A stretch of DNA of 64,000 nucleotides from Siderastrea radians (lineage: Eukaryota > Cnidaria > Anthozoa > Scleractinia > Rhizangiidae). Of the stretch, positions 34,691-41,883 are shown piece by piece (position 1 is the stretch's first letter; every line of letters begins with the position of its first letter). Both the position numbers and the translations under genes were made by a program. The stretch covers positions 59,721,311 through 59,785,310 of the forward strand of contig OZ024887.1 in the NCBI GenBank assembly GCA_964017195.1, in the 5' to 3' direction. Under the pieces are notes generated by a model. The model did no database searches. It had not been told where the DNA came from and saw only the letters and a list, made by a program, of their open reading frames with translations.

Positions 34691-35269
34691 ATGTCCGAAA
34701 CGAGAAGGCCCTTGGGCTCGCTAGCCAGTTGTGTTAATGTTAGTGGAGAAGACCATTTGAGAAGGAGAGTGGGGGCCGAGAGAACTCATGTGGAAAGACA
34801 GTCGATGCGTATGTACGAAAGGAGAGAAGAGACATGGCGGCGCCTCACCAGACAGCGCGTGGATGCTTTTGCAGAACTGTTTCTTGCGGCGATGGTTCGG
34901 ACCGAAAATGGTCACCGATCGGGGCAGCCGGAGCCACAGAGTGTGGAGATGTTGTTAGACACGTTAGTTAATCGAATCATTCCCTGGGTTTATGAACACC
35001 GCGTTTGGTCGAACTGGGAGCGTCGATGGCCCATGTCCCTCGAACACTTTAAGGAAATTGACAATGATCTGGCCAATCATTTGCCAAGGATTCATAGGGG
35101 CTACCAATGGCAGATGATTGCAAAGTATTACAGGAACATGGAGGAGGAGCGGCGGCGGCGGGAGGAACAGGAGTTGAGGGAAGAAGCAAATGAAAGAAAC
35201 TATTTGCAGTGGAAAAATTCCACGGAGTACAATTTAAGTTATTCCAACGATGATGACGATGATGATTAG
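34691..35269 (+). CDS. Polinton protein of unknown function, 192 aa
   Basis: The TATA box at 34611 lies 80 nt upstream of the ATG. The protein is charged and predicted largely helical. It has an Arg-rich first third, a hydrophobic/aromatic middle ('RIIPWVYEHRVWSNWERRW'), an Arg/Glu-rich helix near residues 150-170 and a short acidic tail of Asp residues. No known motif was recognised. Its strong promoter (shared module with PolB) suggests early or abundant expression. Confidence 0.6.
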   Translation: MSETRRPLGSLASCVNVSGEDHLRRRVGAERTHVERQSMRMYERREETWRRLTRQRVDAFAELFLAAMVRTENGHRSGQPEPQSVEMLLDTLVNRIIPWVYEHRVWSNWERRWPMSLEHFKEIDNDLANHLPRIHRGYQWQMIAKYYRNMEEERRRREEQELREEANERNYLQWKNSTEYNLSYSNDDDDDD

Positions 35270-35323
35270 TTTTATTCCTGTTGAATGTTTTATTGTGAGT
35301 CAACAACCATCCCATTTTTGTAA

Positions 35324-35575
35324 GTGATCTTTTATTTTGTAATTAAAAAAGAGTTGATGTTTTTTACAAATGGTGGTTCGTCTTCTTTGCCACGCGGGTG
35401 GGGCGCGCCTATTTACAATTGGAAAAAAAGCTATCTACAATTTGAAAAAATAAAAATTGAAAAAGGCTATGTACAGATTGAAAAAATAAAAAGTAAAAAT
35501 GGATATGTACAGATGGAAAAAATAAAAATTAAAAATGGCTATTTACAAATGAAAGTCTTCCAGTTCCATACGTAA
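35324..35575 (+). CDS. Possible 83-aa ORF made of 12-residue repeats (doubtful)
   Basis: Three and a third 36-bp units (35,431 to about 35,557) encode 'YVQIEKIKSKNG'-type 12-residue repeats with alternating hydrophobic and Lys residues. The frame overlaps the 3' end of the minus-strand gene at 35543. It may be a minisatellite in a convergent 3' UTR rather than a gene; regular beta repeats of this kind are, however, also seen in fibre-like proteins. Confidence 0.25.
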   Translation: MIFYFVIKKELMFFTNGGSSSLPRGWGAPIYNWKKSYLQFEKIKIEKGYVQIEKIKSKNGYVQMEKIKIKNGYLQMKVFQFHT

Positions 35576-35930
35576 TTGATCAATGTTCTCGGGGAGACAG
35601 AACGTGCGGTTGAATAAGGCTTGAATTTCGGCTCGGGTTTTCTCGTCCACATCCCGGGATCCCACGATAGCACTACTTTGATGAAGGGTGGGCTTTTTGG
35701 GTCCCCAAGGAACAAATTGACTGCCAGTGACTAGGGTGGCGGCATTCTCGTTGACTTGGTAGTAATGGTCCGAGCGGTACCATGATTGACTGGGTATGTC
35801 AAAGAGGTAGACGGGTTTGCCTAAATCCATAGCCAATTGCACAGTCCAACCGGTCCCTCCTTTCACGCGTTTATGATCCGGTTCCAAGATGCCAAAGGCA
35901 TAGATGTTGTGGGTGGCGATTCACCAACTT
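35543..35930 (-). pseudogene. SLOG/nucleoside-deoxyribosyltransferase-like protein, 5'-truncated
   Basis: The minus-strand frame (stop at 35543; first ATG at 35887) encodes 'VKGGTGWTVQLAMDLGKPVYLFD' style sequence with 'SWYRSD' and 'ATLVTGSQ'. This resembles a Rossmann-like family in which a GT-rich loop precedes an 'AxxxGKPVY' helix-strand. The matching sequence continues upstream of that ATG ('NIYAFGILEP') to about 35.93 kb and then stops where another truncated gene begins. The N-terminal part of the expected fold is missing. Function is uncertain; nucleotide or ligand sensing/processing is a guess from the fold. Confidence 0.45.
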
Positions 35931-36231
35931 GAATGTGGCGTTTCGTTCGGTGGTGGGAGATCCCTCGCGATCGTTGCACGTGTACTCGGACGTGGCAGGC
36001 AGTATGATGGTCGGCAATCGCGTCACCGATTTGTTGCGAGAAATCCACTACAAGCGGGAAGGCAGAGGCACCATGTACTTTGAACCGTTGCACATTCATT
36101 ACCTACCGCTTCGTAATGAAGTGGTGGAAATCATTCAAATGCAAGTCACCGAAACGTCTGGCACGGAGGATAAGTTGGTCAGGTTTGGCAAAGGCAACAC
36201 GCTGGTCACCTTGCACTTCAAAAAGGCATAA
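35920..36231 (+). pseudogene. Second penton-like gene, 5'-truncated (C-terminal part)
   Basis: About 100 residues remain: 'LHVYSDVAGSMMVGNRVTDLLREI', 'MYFEPLHIHYLPLR' and 'RFGKGNTLVTLHF', the C-terminal pattern of the penton-like family (compare residues 258-333 of the protein at 33244). There is no ATG at the beginning of the homology, and the sequence to its left belongs to the minus-strand gene. It is not a copy of the 33244 gene's end; it is a diverged paralogue. Confidence 0.6.
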
Positions 36232-36261
36232 AAAGGGAAAAAAGGGGATGGTCAGTCAAAG

Positions 36262-36456
36262 ATGCCAAAGACAAGAGCACGTCGAAGAAGAAGAAGAAGG
36301 CAACGAGGCGGTCTCTTGCCCCTCGCTGCTCTCGTGCCAGCCTTGATGGCTGTGGGGAAAGCCGCCGCGTTGGGAGCGGTGGGTGGTGCCGCGGGTTACG
36401 GTGGCAAAAAAGCCATCGAAGCAGCGACCACTCGGAAGAAAAAGAAAGGTCGATGA
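36262..36456 (+). CDS. Small basic protein with QRGG site (64 aa)
   Basis: An Arg-rich N-terminus ends in 'RRQRGG' (residues 12-17), followed by a hydrophobic Ala/Leu/Gly segment ('LLPLAALVPALMAVGKAAAL') and a Lys-rich end. It is paralogous to the 48-aa protein at 41710 ('RQRGGFLNLLVPAMVGLGKAVAL'). A plausible capsid core or membrane-active peptide precursor released by the element's protease; adenovirus core and lytic proteins are processed at (M/I/L)XGG sites in a similar way. Role inferred. Confidence 0.65.
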   Translation: MPKTRARRRRRRRQRGGLLPLAALVPALMAVGKAAALGAVGGAAGYGGKKAIEAATTRKKKKGR

Positions 36457-36463
36457 GAGGGGG

Positions 36464-36471
36464 TATAAAAA
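36464..36471 (+). promoter_or_regulatory. TATA box upstream of 36527
   Basis: TATAAAAA lies 63 nt before the ATG at 36527 and just after the stop of the 36262 gene. Confidence 0.65.
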
Positions 36472-36526
36472 GACAAAGGGGGTGACGTGACGCATAGTCC
36501 TTGGTGAAAGAGCAAAGAAGACAACC

Positions 36527-36853
36527 ATGCGAGGGGGAAGTTTGACACGATTTCGGACCGACGAGTGGTATGATCAACATGGCAGCGGGTTGATAAGGGA
36601 GGTCATGCGTGGGGGGTTCCAAGGCCTTAAAAGCACGCGAAATCCTTTAAAACTGCCTAGTAACACCTTGCGTGGATTGAACGCAGGGTTATCACGAGGT
36701 ATCAAACGCAAAGCCGAAGACGTCATTAAAAAAGAAATCACCAAACAAGCCAAGAAAGCGTTGAATCAGAAGAACGTGAAAGACGCCGTGCGGGTAGCCA
36801 GTGCCTTATTTCCCAAACAAACCAAACGGGCGCGAGATATTTTGGGAGTGTGA
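36527..36853 (+). CDS. Polinton virion-type protein with MRGG site (108 aa)
   Basis: Contains 'MRGGSL' at residues 1-6 and 'VMRGGF' at residues 26-31. The latter fits the adenain consensus (M/I/L)XGG-X exactly. The rest is basic and helical ('RKAEDVIKKEITKQAKKAL'). The size, an N-terminal cleavable segment and the position just before the major capsid gene suggest a minor virion protein comparable in concept to adenovirus pVI or pVII. No sequence family was recognised. Confidence 0.65.
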   Translation: MRGGSLTRFRTDEWYDQHGSGLIREVMRGGFQGLKSTRNPLKLPSNTLRGLNAGLSRGIKRKAEDVIKKEITKQAKKALNQKNVKDAVRVASALFPKQTKRARDILGV

Positions 36854-36855
36854 AC

Positions 36856-37083
36856 ATGGATCCCGTGCATTCACGACCTCGACGGATTCGTAGTAATCGA
36901 GGGTTGTCTCAATGGGGAGGACTGTATCCGTTTTGGAAACTCAGGAGAGGACAGCGTGGTGGCTGGTTAAGTGCCGAGGTGATGAGACTGCCCGGGTTTG
37001 ATTTGAGACAACGCTTAGCACGACGACGCTATAAAAACCCCTCACGACGACGACGTACCACCACTCGACGACGACGACGTTAA
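36856..37083 (+). CDS. Arg-rich core-type protein with QRGG site (75 aa)
   Basis: The ATG at 36856 follows the previous stop by 2 nt. The protein has 'RRGQRGGW' at residues 30-37 and ends in a run of Arg/Thr/Ser, typical of DNA-condensing viral core peptides. It also has 'QWGG' at residues 19-22. It lies 2 nt before the major capsid gene. Confidence 0.65.
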   Translation: MDPVHSRPRRIRSNRGLSQWGGLYPFWKLRRGQRGGWLSAEVMRLPGFDLRQRLARRRYKNPSRRRRTTTRRRRR

Positions 37084-37085
37084 AC

Positions 37086-38486
37086 ATGCCTGACGTGAGT
37101 ACGCAAACCGCCCCGGCTCACCCACGTTCCGAAGGGACCGTCAACCCGGCGTTACGGATTTTCAAGGTGCCGCCCACGGACATTAGCATCAATGCCTATC
37201 GCATGGTTACCATCCAACCCACCACCACGGGTATCAATCCCATGGAATTCATTGTGCCAGGGTTGGACGATTTTGTGGATTTGGGACGCAGTTACTTTAC
37301 CATGGAATTGAGATTGCAGAAAAGTACGAACGATAACTTGGACGCCGCTCAAAAATTGTGGCCGGTCAACAATCTGGCCCATTCCATCATCAAACAAATT
37401 GACTTGCAATTGAATGGCACGTTGATCAGTCCACAATCCGACACCTATCATTACAAAGCTTACCTGGAAACCTTGCTGAATTATGACCGAGAAGATGGCA
37501 AGACCGTGTTGGGACCCCAAGGATGGTTCAATCAAGTGGATTTCCCACCCGCATGGACGGCCAACAATACCAACAGTGCTACACCGCATGCAGATTGGCG
37601 TAATCTCAGTGCCAATCACAAAGGAGCCTTGGCCGCCATGGTAGCCGAAACTGCCAAGTATGCTGGAGGTGTCACCCACAGTCTGGTGTTTACCCCCCAC
37701 CTGGAAGTCTTTCATACCGGCAAACTGTTAGTGCCTGGCATCGAAATCAAGATGAAATTTCATTTCAATGGTCCGAGCCTGTTTTTCAATGGAGTGGGTC
37801 TAGCTGGCCGATTGATGGAAGGCGATGTCAAACTACGGTTTCATCTCTGTCAACTGCGTTTGAATGACGCCATCTACCAGAGTTTGTCTGAAAAAAGACA
37901 CAATGAAGGCCAAGTGGCGTCTTACCCGACCGTCCGCAGCGAAATCCGCACGTTCAGCATGCAAAACAACCTGGTCCGCTTTGATATCCCCAACCTGTTT
38001 CAAAACAGAATACCAGACCGATTGATTGTGGGGTTACTGGACAGCCGAGCCTTCAATGGAGATGTGACCCGAGATCCTTTCTGCTTCCAGAAATTTGGAC
38101 TGACGTCCATTAAACAGATTGTCAAAGGCGAAGAATACCCTTATGAAACCCTACAGTTAGTGCACAACAATGGCAGCCGAGATAATCTAGGTTACTTCCG
38201 TTTTCTGCAAGCCAGTGGCGCTTGGTGTAAAAAGAAAGGCAATATGGTGGAACTAGAAGATTGGGGCCAAGCTAAAAATTGTACCTTGTACATCTTTGAC
38301 AATGTCGCCAATGGATGTGCTGACAGTCAAAACCTCAATCCCAAGCAAACGGGCGATTTACAATTGGTCTTGGAATTTGGAGCCGCCCCCGGTGTCAATA
38401 TAACGGTGCTCGTGTATGGAGAATTTGAGAACTTGCTGGAGATTGACCGCAACGGAGCCGTGTTGTATAACATTTACCAGCACTGA
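37086..38486 (+). CDS. Major capsid protein (double jelly roll), Polinton type
   Basis: 466 aa, the usual size for Polinton major capsid proteins (often annotated as 'F54H12.2-like'). Characteristic segments: 'VPPTDISINAYRMV' near residue 30, 'FIVPGLDDFVDLGRSYF' near 57-73, and a long C-terminal roll ending 'YGEFENLLEIDRNGAVLYN'. The family forms hexon-like trimers that build the icosahedral shell. The frame is intact. It sits in a tight cluster with the core-type proteins upstream and the protease 2 nt downstream. Confidence 0.9.
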   Translation: MPDVSTQTAPAHPRSEGTVNPALRIFKVPPTDISINAYRMVTIQPTTTGINPMEFIVPGLDDFVDLGRSYFTMELRLQKSTNDNLDAAQKLWPVNNLAHSIIKQIDLQLNGTLISPQSDTYHYKAYLETLLNYDREDGKTVLGPQGWFNQVDFPPAWTANNTNSATPHADWRNLSANHKGALAAMVAETAKYAGGVTHSLVFTPHLEVFHTGKLLVPGIEIKMKFHFNGPSLFFNGVGLAGRLMEGDVKLRFHLCQLRLNDAIYQSLSEKRHNEGQVASYPTVRSEIRTFSMQNNLVRFDIPNLFQNRIPDRLIVGLLDSRAFNGDVTRDPFCFQKFGLTSIKQIVKGEEYPYETLQLVHNNGSRDNLGYFRFLQASGAWCKKKGNMVELEDWGQAKNCTLYIFDNVANGCADSQNLNPKQTGDLQLVLEFGAAPGVNITVLVYGEFENLLEIDRNGAVLYNIYQH

Positions 38487-38488
38487 AG

Positions 38489-39028
38489 ATGGAACACGTG
38501 GCCTTGAATAACGTGCAATTGGATTATTTAGCCCGAGACGACCCCCAATTGAAACCTGTCTTTTACGGGACGGTGGCCTGTGATCGTTTACCCAAGAGTC
38601 CTGTCAAGACCCAACCCCAAGGCTACATTGTGAACACCGACCCACACGATCAACCGGGACAACATTGGTTAGCGGTGTGGACGGATGGAATCGTGTGTGA
38701 AATCCTGGACAGTTATGCTTTACCCATCGACACGTACGTGCAAGCTACCCCGTTACGAGATTGGATTGTGCAATATTGGAAGTATGTGGTGACCAATGGC
38801 AAGTCTCTCCAAGCCATTTCAAGCAAGAGTTGTGGTGATTACGCCTTGTTGTACTTGAAAGCCAAAGCCCGTGGACGGACCTTGCAAGACTTTTTAAATG
38901 AGTTTTCCGATCATGATTATGTGAGCAATGACCATCAAGCCGGTCAACGCCTTCAACAATTGATTGTAGGTCAAGAAGCCAGATGGTATCAACTTTGTTG
39001 TCATCCGTATCATCAATGTAATGGTTAA
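38489..39028 (+). CDS. Adenain-like maturation cysteine protease
   Basis: 179 aa. The adenovirus-type catalytic set is visible in the right order: His in 'GQHWLAVW' (about residue 59), acidic residue in 'LDSYALP' (74), Gln in 'SLQAIS' (108) and Cys in 'SKSCGDYAL' (115). The enzyme would cut virion precursor proteins; the repeated [Q/M]RGG motif in neighbouring genes is the obvious candidate site. The stop codon overlaps an AATAAA signal (39028-39033). The frame is intact. Confidence 0.9.
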   Translation: MEHVALNNVQLDYLARDDPQLKPVFYGTVACDRLPKSPVKTQPQGYIVNTDPHDQPGQHWLAVWTDGIVCEILDSYALPIDTYVQATPLRDWIVQYWKYVVTNGKSLQAISSKSCGDYALLYLKAKARGRTLQDFLNEFSDHDYVSNDHQAGQRLQQLIVGQEARWYQLCCHPYHQCNG

Positions 39029-39056
39029 ATAAAATTCGTTGGAAAAACGTGGTGTC

Positions 39057-39146
39057 GGAGTCGTAGCTCAGTCGGTAGAACCTTTGGATCCCCCGAAAAA
39101 ACAGGTGTTGGGGGATTGTGCGTGGGTTCGAGTCCCACCGATTCCA
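39057..39146 (+). ncRNA. tRNA-like RNA polymerase III transcript (VA-RNA-like candidate)
   Basis: 90 nt. The acceptor arms GGAGTCG (39057-39063) and CGATTCC (39139-39145) pair over 7 bp with one G-U. TAGCTCAGTCGG (39064-39075) is a perfect A box and GGTTCGAGTCC (39125-39135) a perfect B box. The T arm is a clean 5-bp stem with a 7-nt loop. A T9 terminator lies at 39160-39168. The anticodon arm is not canonical: instead of a 7-nt loop there is a 7-8 bp stem (ATCCCCC/GGGGGAT) with a 15-nt A-rich loop, and the D stem has a C-A mismatch. It is therefore probably not a decoding tRNA but a small Pol III RNA. It lies alone between protease and ATPase. Confidence 0.75.
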
Positions 39147-39159
39147 ATAAAAAGGTGCC

Positions 39160-39168
39160 TTTTTTTTT
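39160..39168 (+). terminator. Pol III terminator (T9)
   Basis: A run of nine T residues 14 nt after the tRNA-like 3' end and 20 nt before the ATPase ATG. Confidence 0.7.
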
Positions 39169-39188
39169 CCCTGGGTAGTATCATCATC

Positions 39189-39842
39189 ATGCAAACGGGG
39201 AAACCGTTTCGTTTTCATACCCCCTCCTCTATCTTGGTGGTGGGACCGTCGGGATGTGGCAAAACCGTGTTTACGGAAAAACTCTTGGTAGACAACCCCG
39301 AGTTGTTTGAAACCCCACCGACCCAAGTGCATTATTGTTATGGCGCTTGGCAAGATCGATTTCAAGGCATGCAAGATCATGGGGTGGTGTTTCACGAAGG
39401 GATTCCCGATCATGACGCGTTGGTCCAATGGTTTCCTCAAGGACATGGGGTCCTGGTCTTGGATGATTTAATGGACGAAGGGAGTCACGATAAACGCGTG
39501 TTGGATTTATTCACCAAACATTCGCATCATCAAGGGGTGACGGTGTTGTACTTGTGCCAAGACATGTTTCCCGTGGGTCGCTATGCCAAAAGTATTTCCC
39601 GCAATGCCCATTACATTGTGGCGTTCAAGAATCCCCGAGATCAATTAGGGGTACGCAACGTCATGCTGCAATCGTTTCCGACGACTTGGAAAGACACCTT
39701 GGAGACCTTTCATCAAGCCACCACCCGCCCGTATGGGTATTTGGTGTTGGATTTACACCCCGCCTCTTCTGATCAACAACGTGTGTTGAGCCACCTGTTA
39801 AAAGACGAAGGATGGACGCGCACTTATCAAAAGCGAGTATAA
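39189..39842 (+). CDS. FtsK/HerA-type genome-packaging ATPase
   Basis: 217 aa from ATG 39189. Walker A 'GPSGCGKT' is at residues 19-26 and Walker B 'GVLVLDDLMDE' at about 87-97. A 'YLCQDMF' sensor-like segment follows near residue 123. This is the A32-like ATPase of Polintons and adintoviruses, predicted to pump DNA into the capsid. The frame also stays open upstream through the tRNA-like unit, but the ATG with motifs directly after it is the natural start. Confidence 0.88.
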   Translation: MQTGKPFRFHTPSSILVVGPSGCGKTVFTEKLLVDNPELFETPPTQVHYCYGAWQDRFQGMQDHGVVFHEGIPDHDALVQWFPQGHGVLVLDDLMDEGSHDKRVLDLFTKHSHHQGVTVLYLCQDMFPVGRYAKSISRNAHYIVAFKNPRDQLGVRNVMLQSFPTTWKDTLETFHQATTRPYGYLVLDLHPASSDQQRVLSHLLKDEGWTRTYQKRV

Positions 39843-39845
39843 AGG
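39838..39845 (+). promoter_or_regulatory. TATA box of the Gly-rich protein gene
   Basis: TATAAAGG overlaps the ATPase stop codon, 45 nt before the ATG at 39883. Confidence 0.55.
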
Positions 39846-39882
39846 GACGAGATCCTTGAACGACCTTTTCGAAAAAGCCACC

Positions 39883-40782
39883 ATGGCCGATGAAGACCGT
39901 CAACCTCCGCAATCGTACGATACCGTGGCCCCGGCCGGGGTCGGGGCGTCCGGCAGCAACCAAGTGTCCCCAGGCACCATCCAAGAAATTTTGGATACAG
40001 GGGACTCAACCTTGATCGACCAAGCCTTTGATCAAATGACCGTCGAGGACATGATCGCGTATGTGGAACAGCTGCCCTCCCCCAGTGCGTTTAGGACCTC
40101 TAGCCCTGCCGGGGTAGGAAGTCAACCATCCCGTTCACCCTCATTCCATAGCCCCCAGACCACCCCGGCGTCTTCCCCGGACACTCCACTTAGTTGGGGA
40201 AGTGCAACCTTGACGCCTACTCCTCGAACAGCGAGAGGGGGCCGGACAGCAGCGGGTGCTGGAGGTGATGGTAATGGACGTGGCGGACGTGGTGGTGGTA
40301 GTGGTGGGCGTGGTAATGGACGTGGTGGTAGTGGACGTGGCGGTAGTGGTGGGCGTGGTGGTACTGGGGGTGCTGGTGCTGGTGGTGCTGGTGGTGGTGG
40401 TGCTGCTGGTGGTGCTGGTGGTGGAGGAGGAGGTGGTGGAGGAGGTGGAGGTGGAGGGGGTGGAGGAGGTGGTGGTGGTGGCCGTCGTGGTGGCCGTCGT
40501 GGTGGACGACGCGGACGACGACGACGACTTTTCCCCGGTTCACCTTTGACACCTGCCTCAAATCCAGCCACCCCTCGAGGATCTTGGAGTGATAGTACAC
40601 CCCCACGTACCTTGCGTCAAGCAGATTTACAACGACGTTTACGGATGCTATTACAAGATCAAGAACAATTGGCCCAAGGACGGGAAATTGCTAATGTGAC
40701 CATGACCAATAGCATTGTGACCAGTTATAAACAAGGAGGAGCCCCGAGCGTACAAACCTCGTCGTCCCGGGTATCGCCGTGA
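39883..40782 (+). CDS. Gly/Arg-rich low-complexity protein (299 aa)
   Basis: The ATG at 39883 sits in 'gccaccATGG', an ideal initiation context. N-terminal ~115 residues: Pro/Ser-rich with an acidic helix ('TVEDMIAYVEQL'). Residues ~118-210: Gly-rich with RGG/GRGG repeats ending in 'RRGGRRGRRRR', the style of RNA/DNA-binding or phase-separating RGG proteins. The C-terminal ~85 residues are ordered-looking and helical. The long poly-Gly (GGN)n tract probably varies in length between copies. The antisense strand reads as a Pro-rich frame by necessity. Function unknown; nucleic-acid or assembly scaffold is an inference. Confidence 0.7.
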   Translation: MADEDRQPPQSYDTVAPAGVGASGSNQVSPGTIQEILDTGDSTLIDQAFDQMTVEDMIAYVEQLPSPSAFRTSSPAGVGSQPSRSPSFHSPQTTPASSPDTPLSWGSATLTPTPRTARGGRTAAGAGGDGNGRGGRGGGSGGRGNGRGGSGRGGSGGRGGTGGAGAGGAGGGGAAGGAGGGGGGGGGGGGGGGGGGGGGGRRGGRRGGRRGRRRRLFPGSPLTPASNPATPRGSWSDSTPPRTLRQADLQRRLRMLLQDQEQLAQGREIANVTMTNSIVTSYKQGGAPSVQTSSSRVSP

Positions 40783-40784
40783 GG

Positions 40785-41444
40785 ATGAAAACCGTCGTGT
40801 CGCTATTGAATGGATCTCGACGTCCTGGCATCCCCTTCCCGCCGGAATTGTTACAACGGATGGATTCCTTGTATGCCTTTTACCATCAACAATGGTGGTG
40901 TTATCGAAAAATGTTGAATCATTACAAGTGTATCAATGCCTTGTTCAATGGCATGGCGTTACTCCTGATGGCTGCAGGTATGATTGCTGGCCCGCTATTG
41001 GACAACAGTACGTTGGTAGCGTGTTTGGCGGCGGTGGGCACCGTGGTCAAAGGATGGAATGATTTTAAACAATATCGATTTAAAGTGACCATGAGTCGGT
41101 TTGCGTTTACCACCTATGCCAAAGCCTTGACCGAATTGAAAACCTATGTGAGAGGTGTCCCCTTGGAGGACCTGGAAGGATTTTTAATCAAGATGCAAAC
41201 CTTGGATGATACCATTGTGGATTTCACCCCTCCGTTACCCAAACGATGTGTGCAAGATTACCATCGTCATTTTGTGTACCAACCCTTGGAAGCCCTATGC
41301 TATGTAGACGGATGTCCTCGTCCCTTGAAACCCAAAGACTACTGGATCCATAAAAAGCCGCTCCCTCCCAGTCCTACACTCTTAGAACCATGGCCGTCCA
41401 ACGACGACGACGCAGAAAAAGGAAACAACGAGGAGGAGCTTTAA
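40785..41444 (+). CDS. Two-helix membrane protein, SLATT-like layout (219 aa)
   Basis: The ATG lies 2 nt after the previous stop. Two hydrophobic segments at about residues 50-70 ('INALFNGMALLLMAAGMIAG') and 76-90 ('TLVACLAAVGTVVKG') are separated by a short loop. They are preceded by an aromatic-rich helix and followed by a long helical region, the layout of SLATT-type membrane proteins. The C-terminus has Cys/His and Pro-rich segments. It could be a virion membrane protein or an effector acting on host membranes. Its 3' end overlaps the next gene by 55 nt in another frame. Confidence 0.6.
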   Translation: MKTVVSLLNGSRRPGIPFPPELLQRMDSLYAFYHQQWWCYRKMLNHYKCINALFNGMALLLMAAGMIAGPLLDNSTLVACLAAVGTVVKGWNDFKQYRFKVTMSRFAFTTYAKALTELKTYVRGVPLEDLEGFLIKMQTLDDTIVDFTPPLPKRCVQDYHRHFVYQPLEALCYVDGCPRPLKPKDYWIHKKPLPPSPTLLEPWPSNDDDAEKGNNEEEL

Positions 41445-41716
41445 TGCGTCGCAAACCCCGTTTGGTGGATAAAATTGCCCATGGCATGAGTATGTTTCTC
41501 TCAGGCCCCGCGCCTGGGTTTGGACTTGCTTTAGGCAAATTAGGCGGGCAAGCCTTAAAAGGCATTACCGATAATGTACAACATTACCGACGACAACGAG
41601 GTGGGGGTTGGTGGCAAGATTTCAAACGCAATACCCGTCAAGGTTATAAAGAGACGCAGGATGCGATCAAACAAAACAAAGCCCTTCAACGTCTATTGAC
41701 GAACCGTCCATGGTGA
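41390..41716 (+). CDS. Basic protein with two QRGG sites (108 aa)
   Basis: 'KQRGGA' at residues 12-17 and 'RQRGGGW' at 68-74 would split it into an Arg-rich leader, a hydrophobic middle piece ('MSMFLSGPAPGFGLALGKLGGQAL') and a C-terminal basic helix. This resembles the organisation of adenovirus pVI or pX precursors. It overlaps the end of the membrane-protein gene and its stop overlaps the next gene's start (ATGGTGA). Confidence 0.65.
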   Translation: MAVQRRRRRKRKQRGGALMRRKPRLVDKIAHGMSMFLSGPAPGFGLALGKLGGQALKGITDNVQHYRRQRGGGWWQDFKRNTRQGYKETQDAIKQNKALQRLLTNRPW

Positions 41717-41856
41717 GGAGAAGAAGATTACGACGACGTCGTCGTCAACGAGGAGGGTTTTTAAATCTATTGGTCCCCGCTATGGTAGGATTAGGGAAAG
41801 CCGTGGCCTTGGAAACGGATAAACGTATAAAACGCACAATCCAAAAAGCCAATTAA
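41710..41856 (+). CDS. 48-aa basic/hydrophobic peptide with QRGG site
   Basis: Starts at ATG 41710, overlapping the stop of the previous gene. 'RRRQRGGF' at residues 10-17 is followed by a hydrophobic stretch and a Lys/Arg-rich end. Clear paralogue of the protein at 36262: after the shared QRGG both have L-V-P-A-(L/M)-(M/V)-x-(V/L)-G-K-A-x-A-L. Two copies of this peptide type in one element suggest a virion component. Confidence 0.65.
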   Translation: MVRRRRLRRRRRQRGGFLNLLVPAMVGLGKAVALETDKRIKRTIQKAN

Positions 41857-41883
41857 CGCTATCGTCGTCGTCATCGATAAAGG

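Noticed and set aside
37152..37715. 187-codon minus-strand frame within the capsid gene
   Set aside because: Shadow of the intact 466-aa capsid frame; no motif.
39057..39146. Ordinary tRNA gene or tRNA with an intron
   Set aside because: No 5-bp anticodon stem with a 7-nt loop can be formed, with or without an intron of normal position; the D stem has a C-A mismatch. Kept as a tRNA-like Pol III RNA.
38745..39446. 233-codon minus-strand frame containing 'WDSNPRT'
   Set aside because: It is antisense to the protease, the tRNA-like unit and the ATPase. The 'WDSNPR' string is the usual reverse reading of a tRNA T arm.
40122..40571. Proline-rich minus-strand frame
   Set aside because: Antisense of the (GGN)n tract of the Gly-rich gene; composition is forced by the sense strand.
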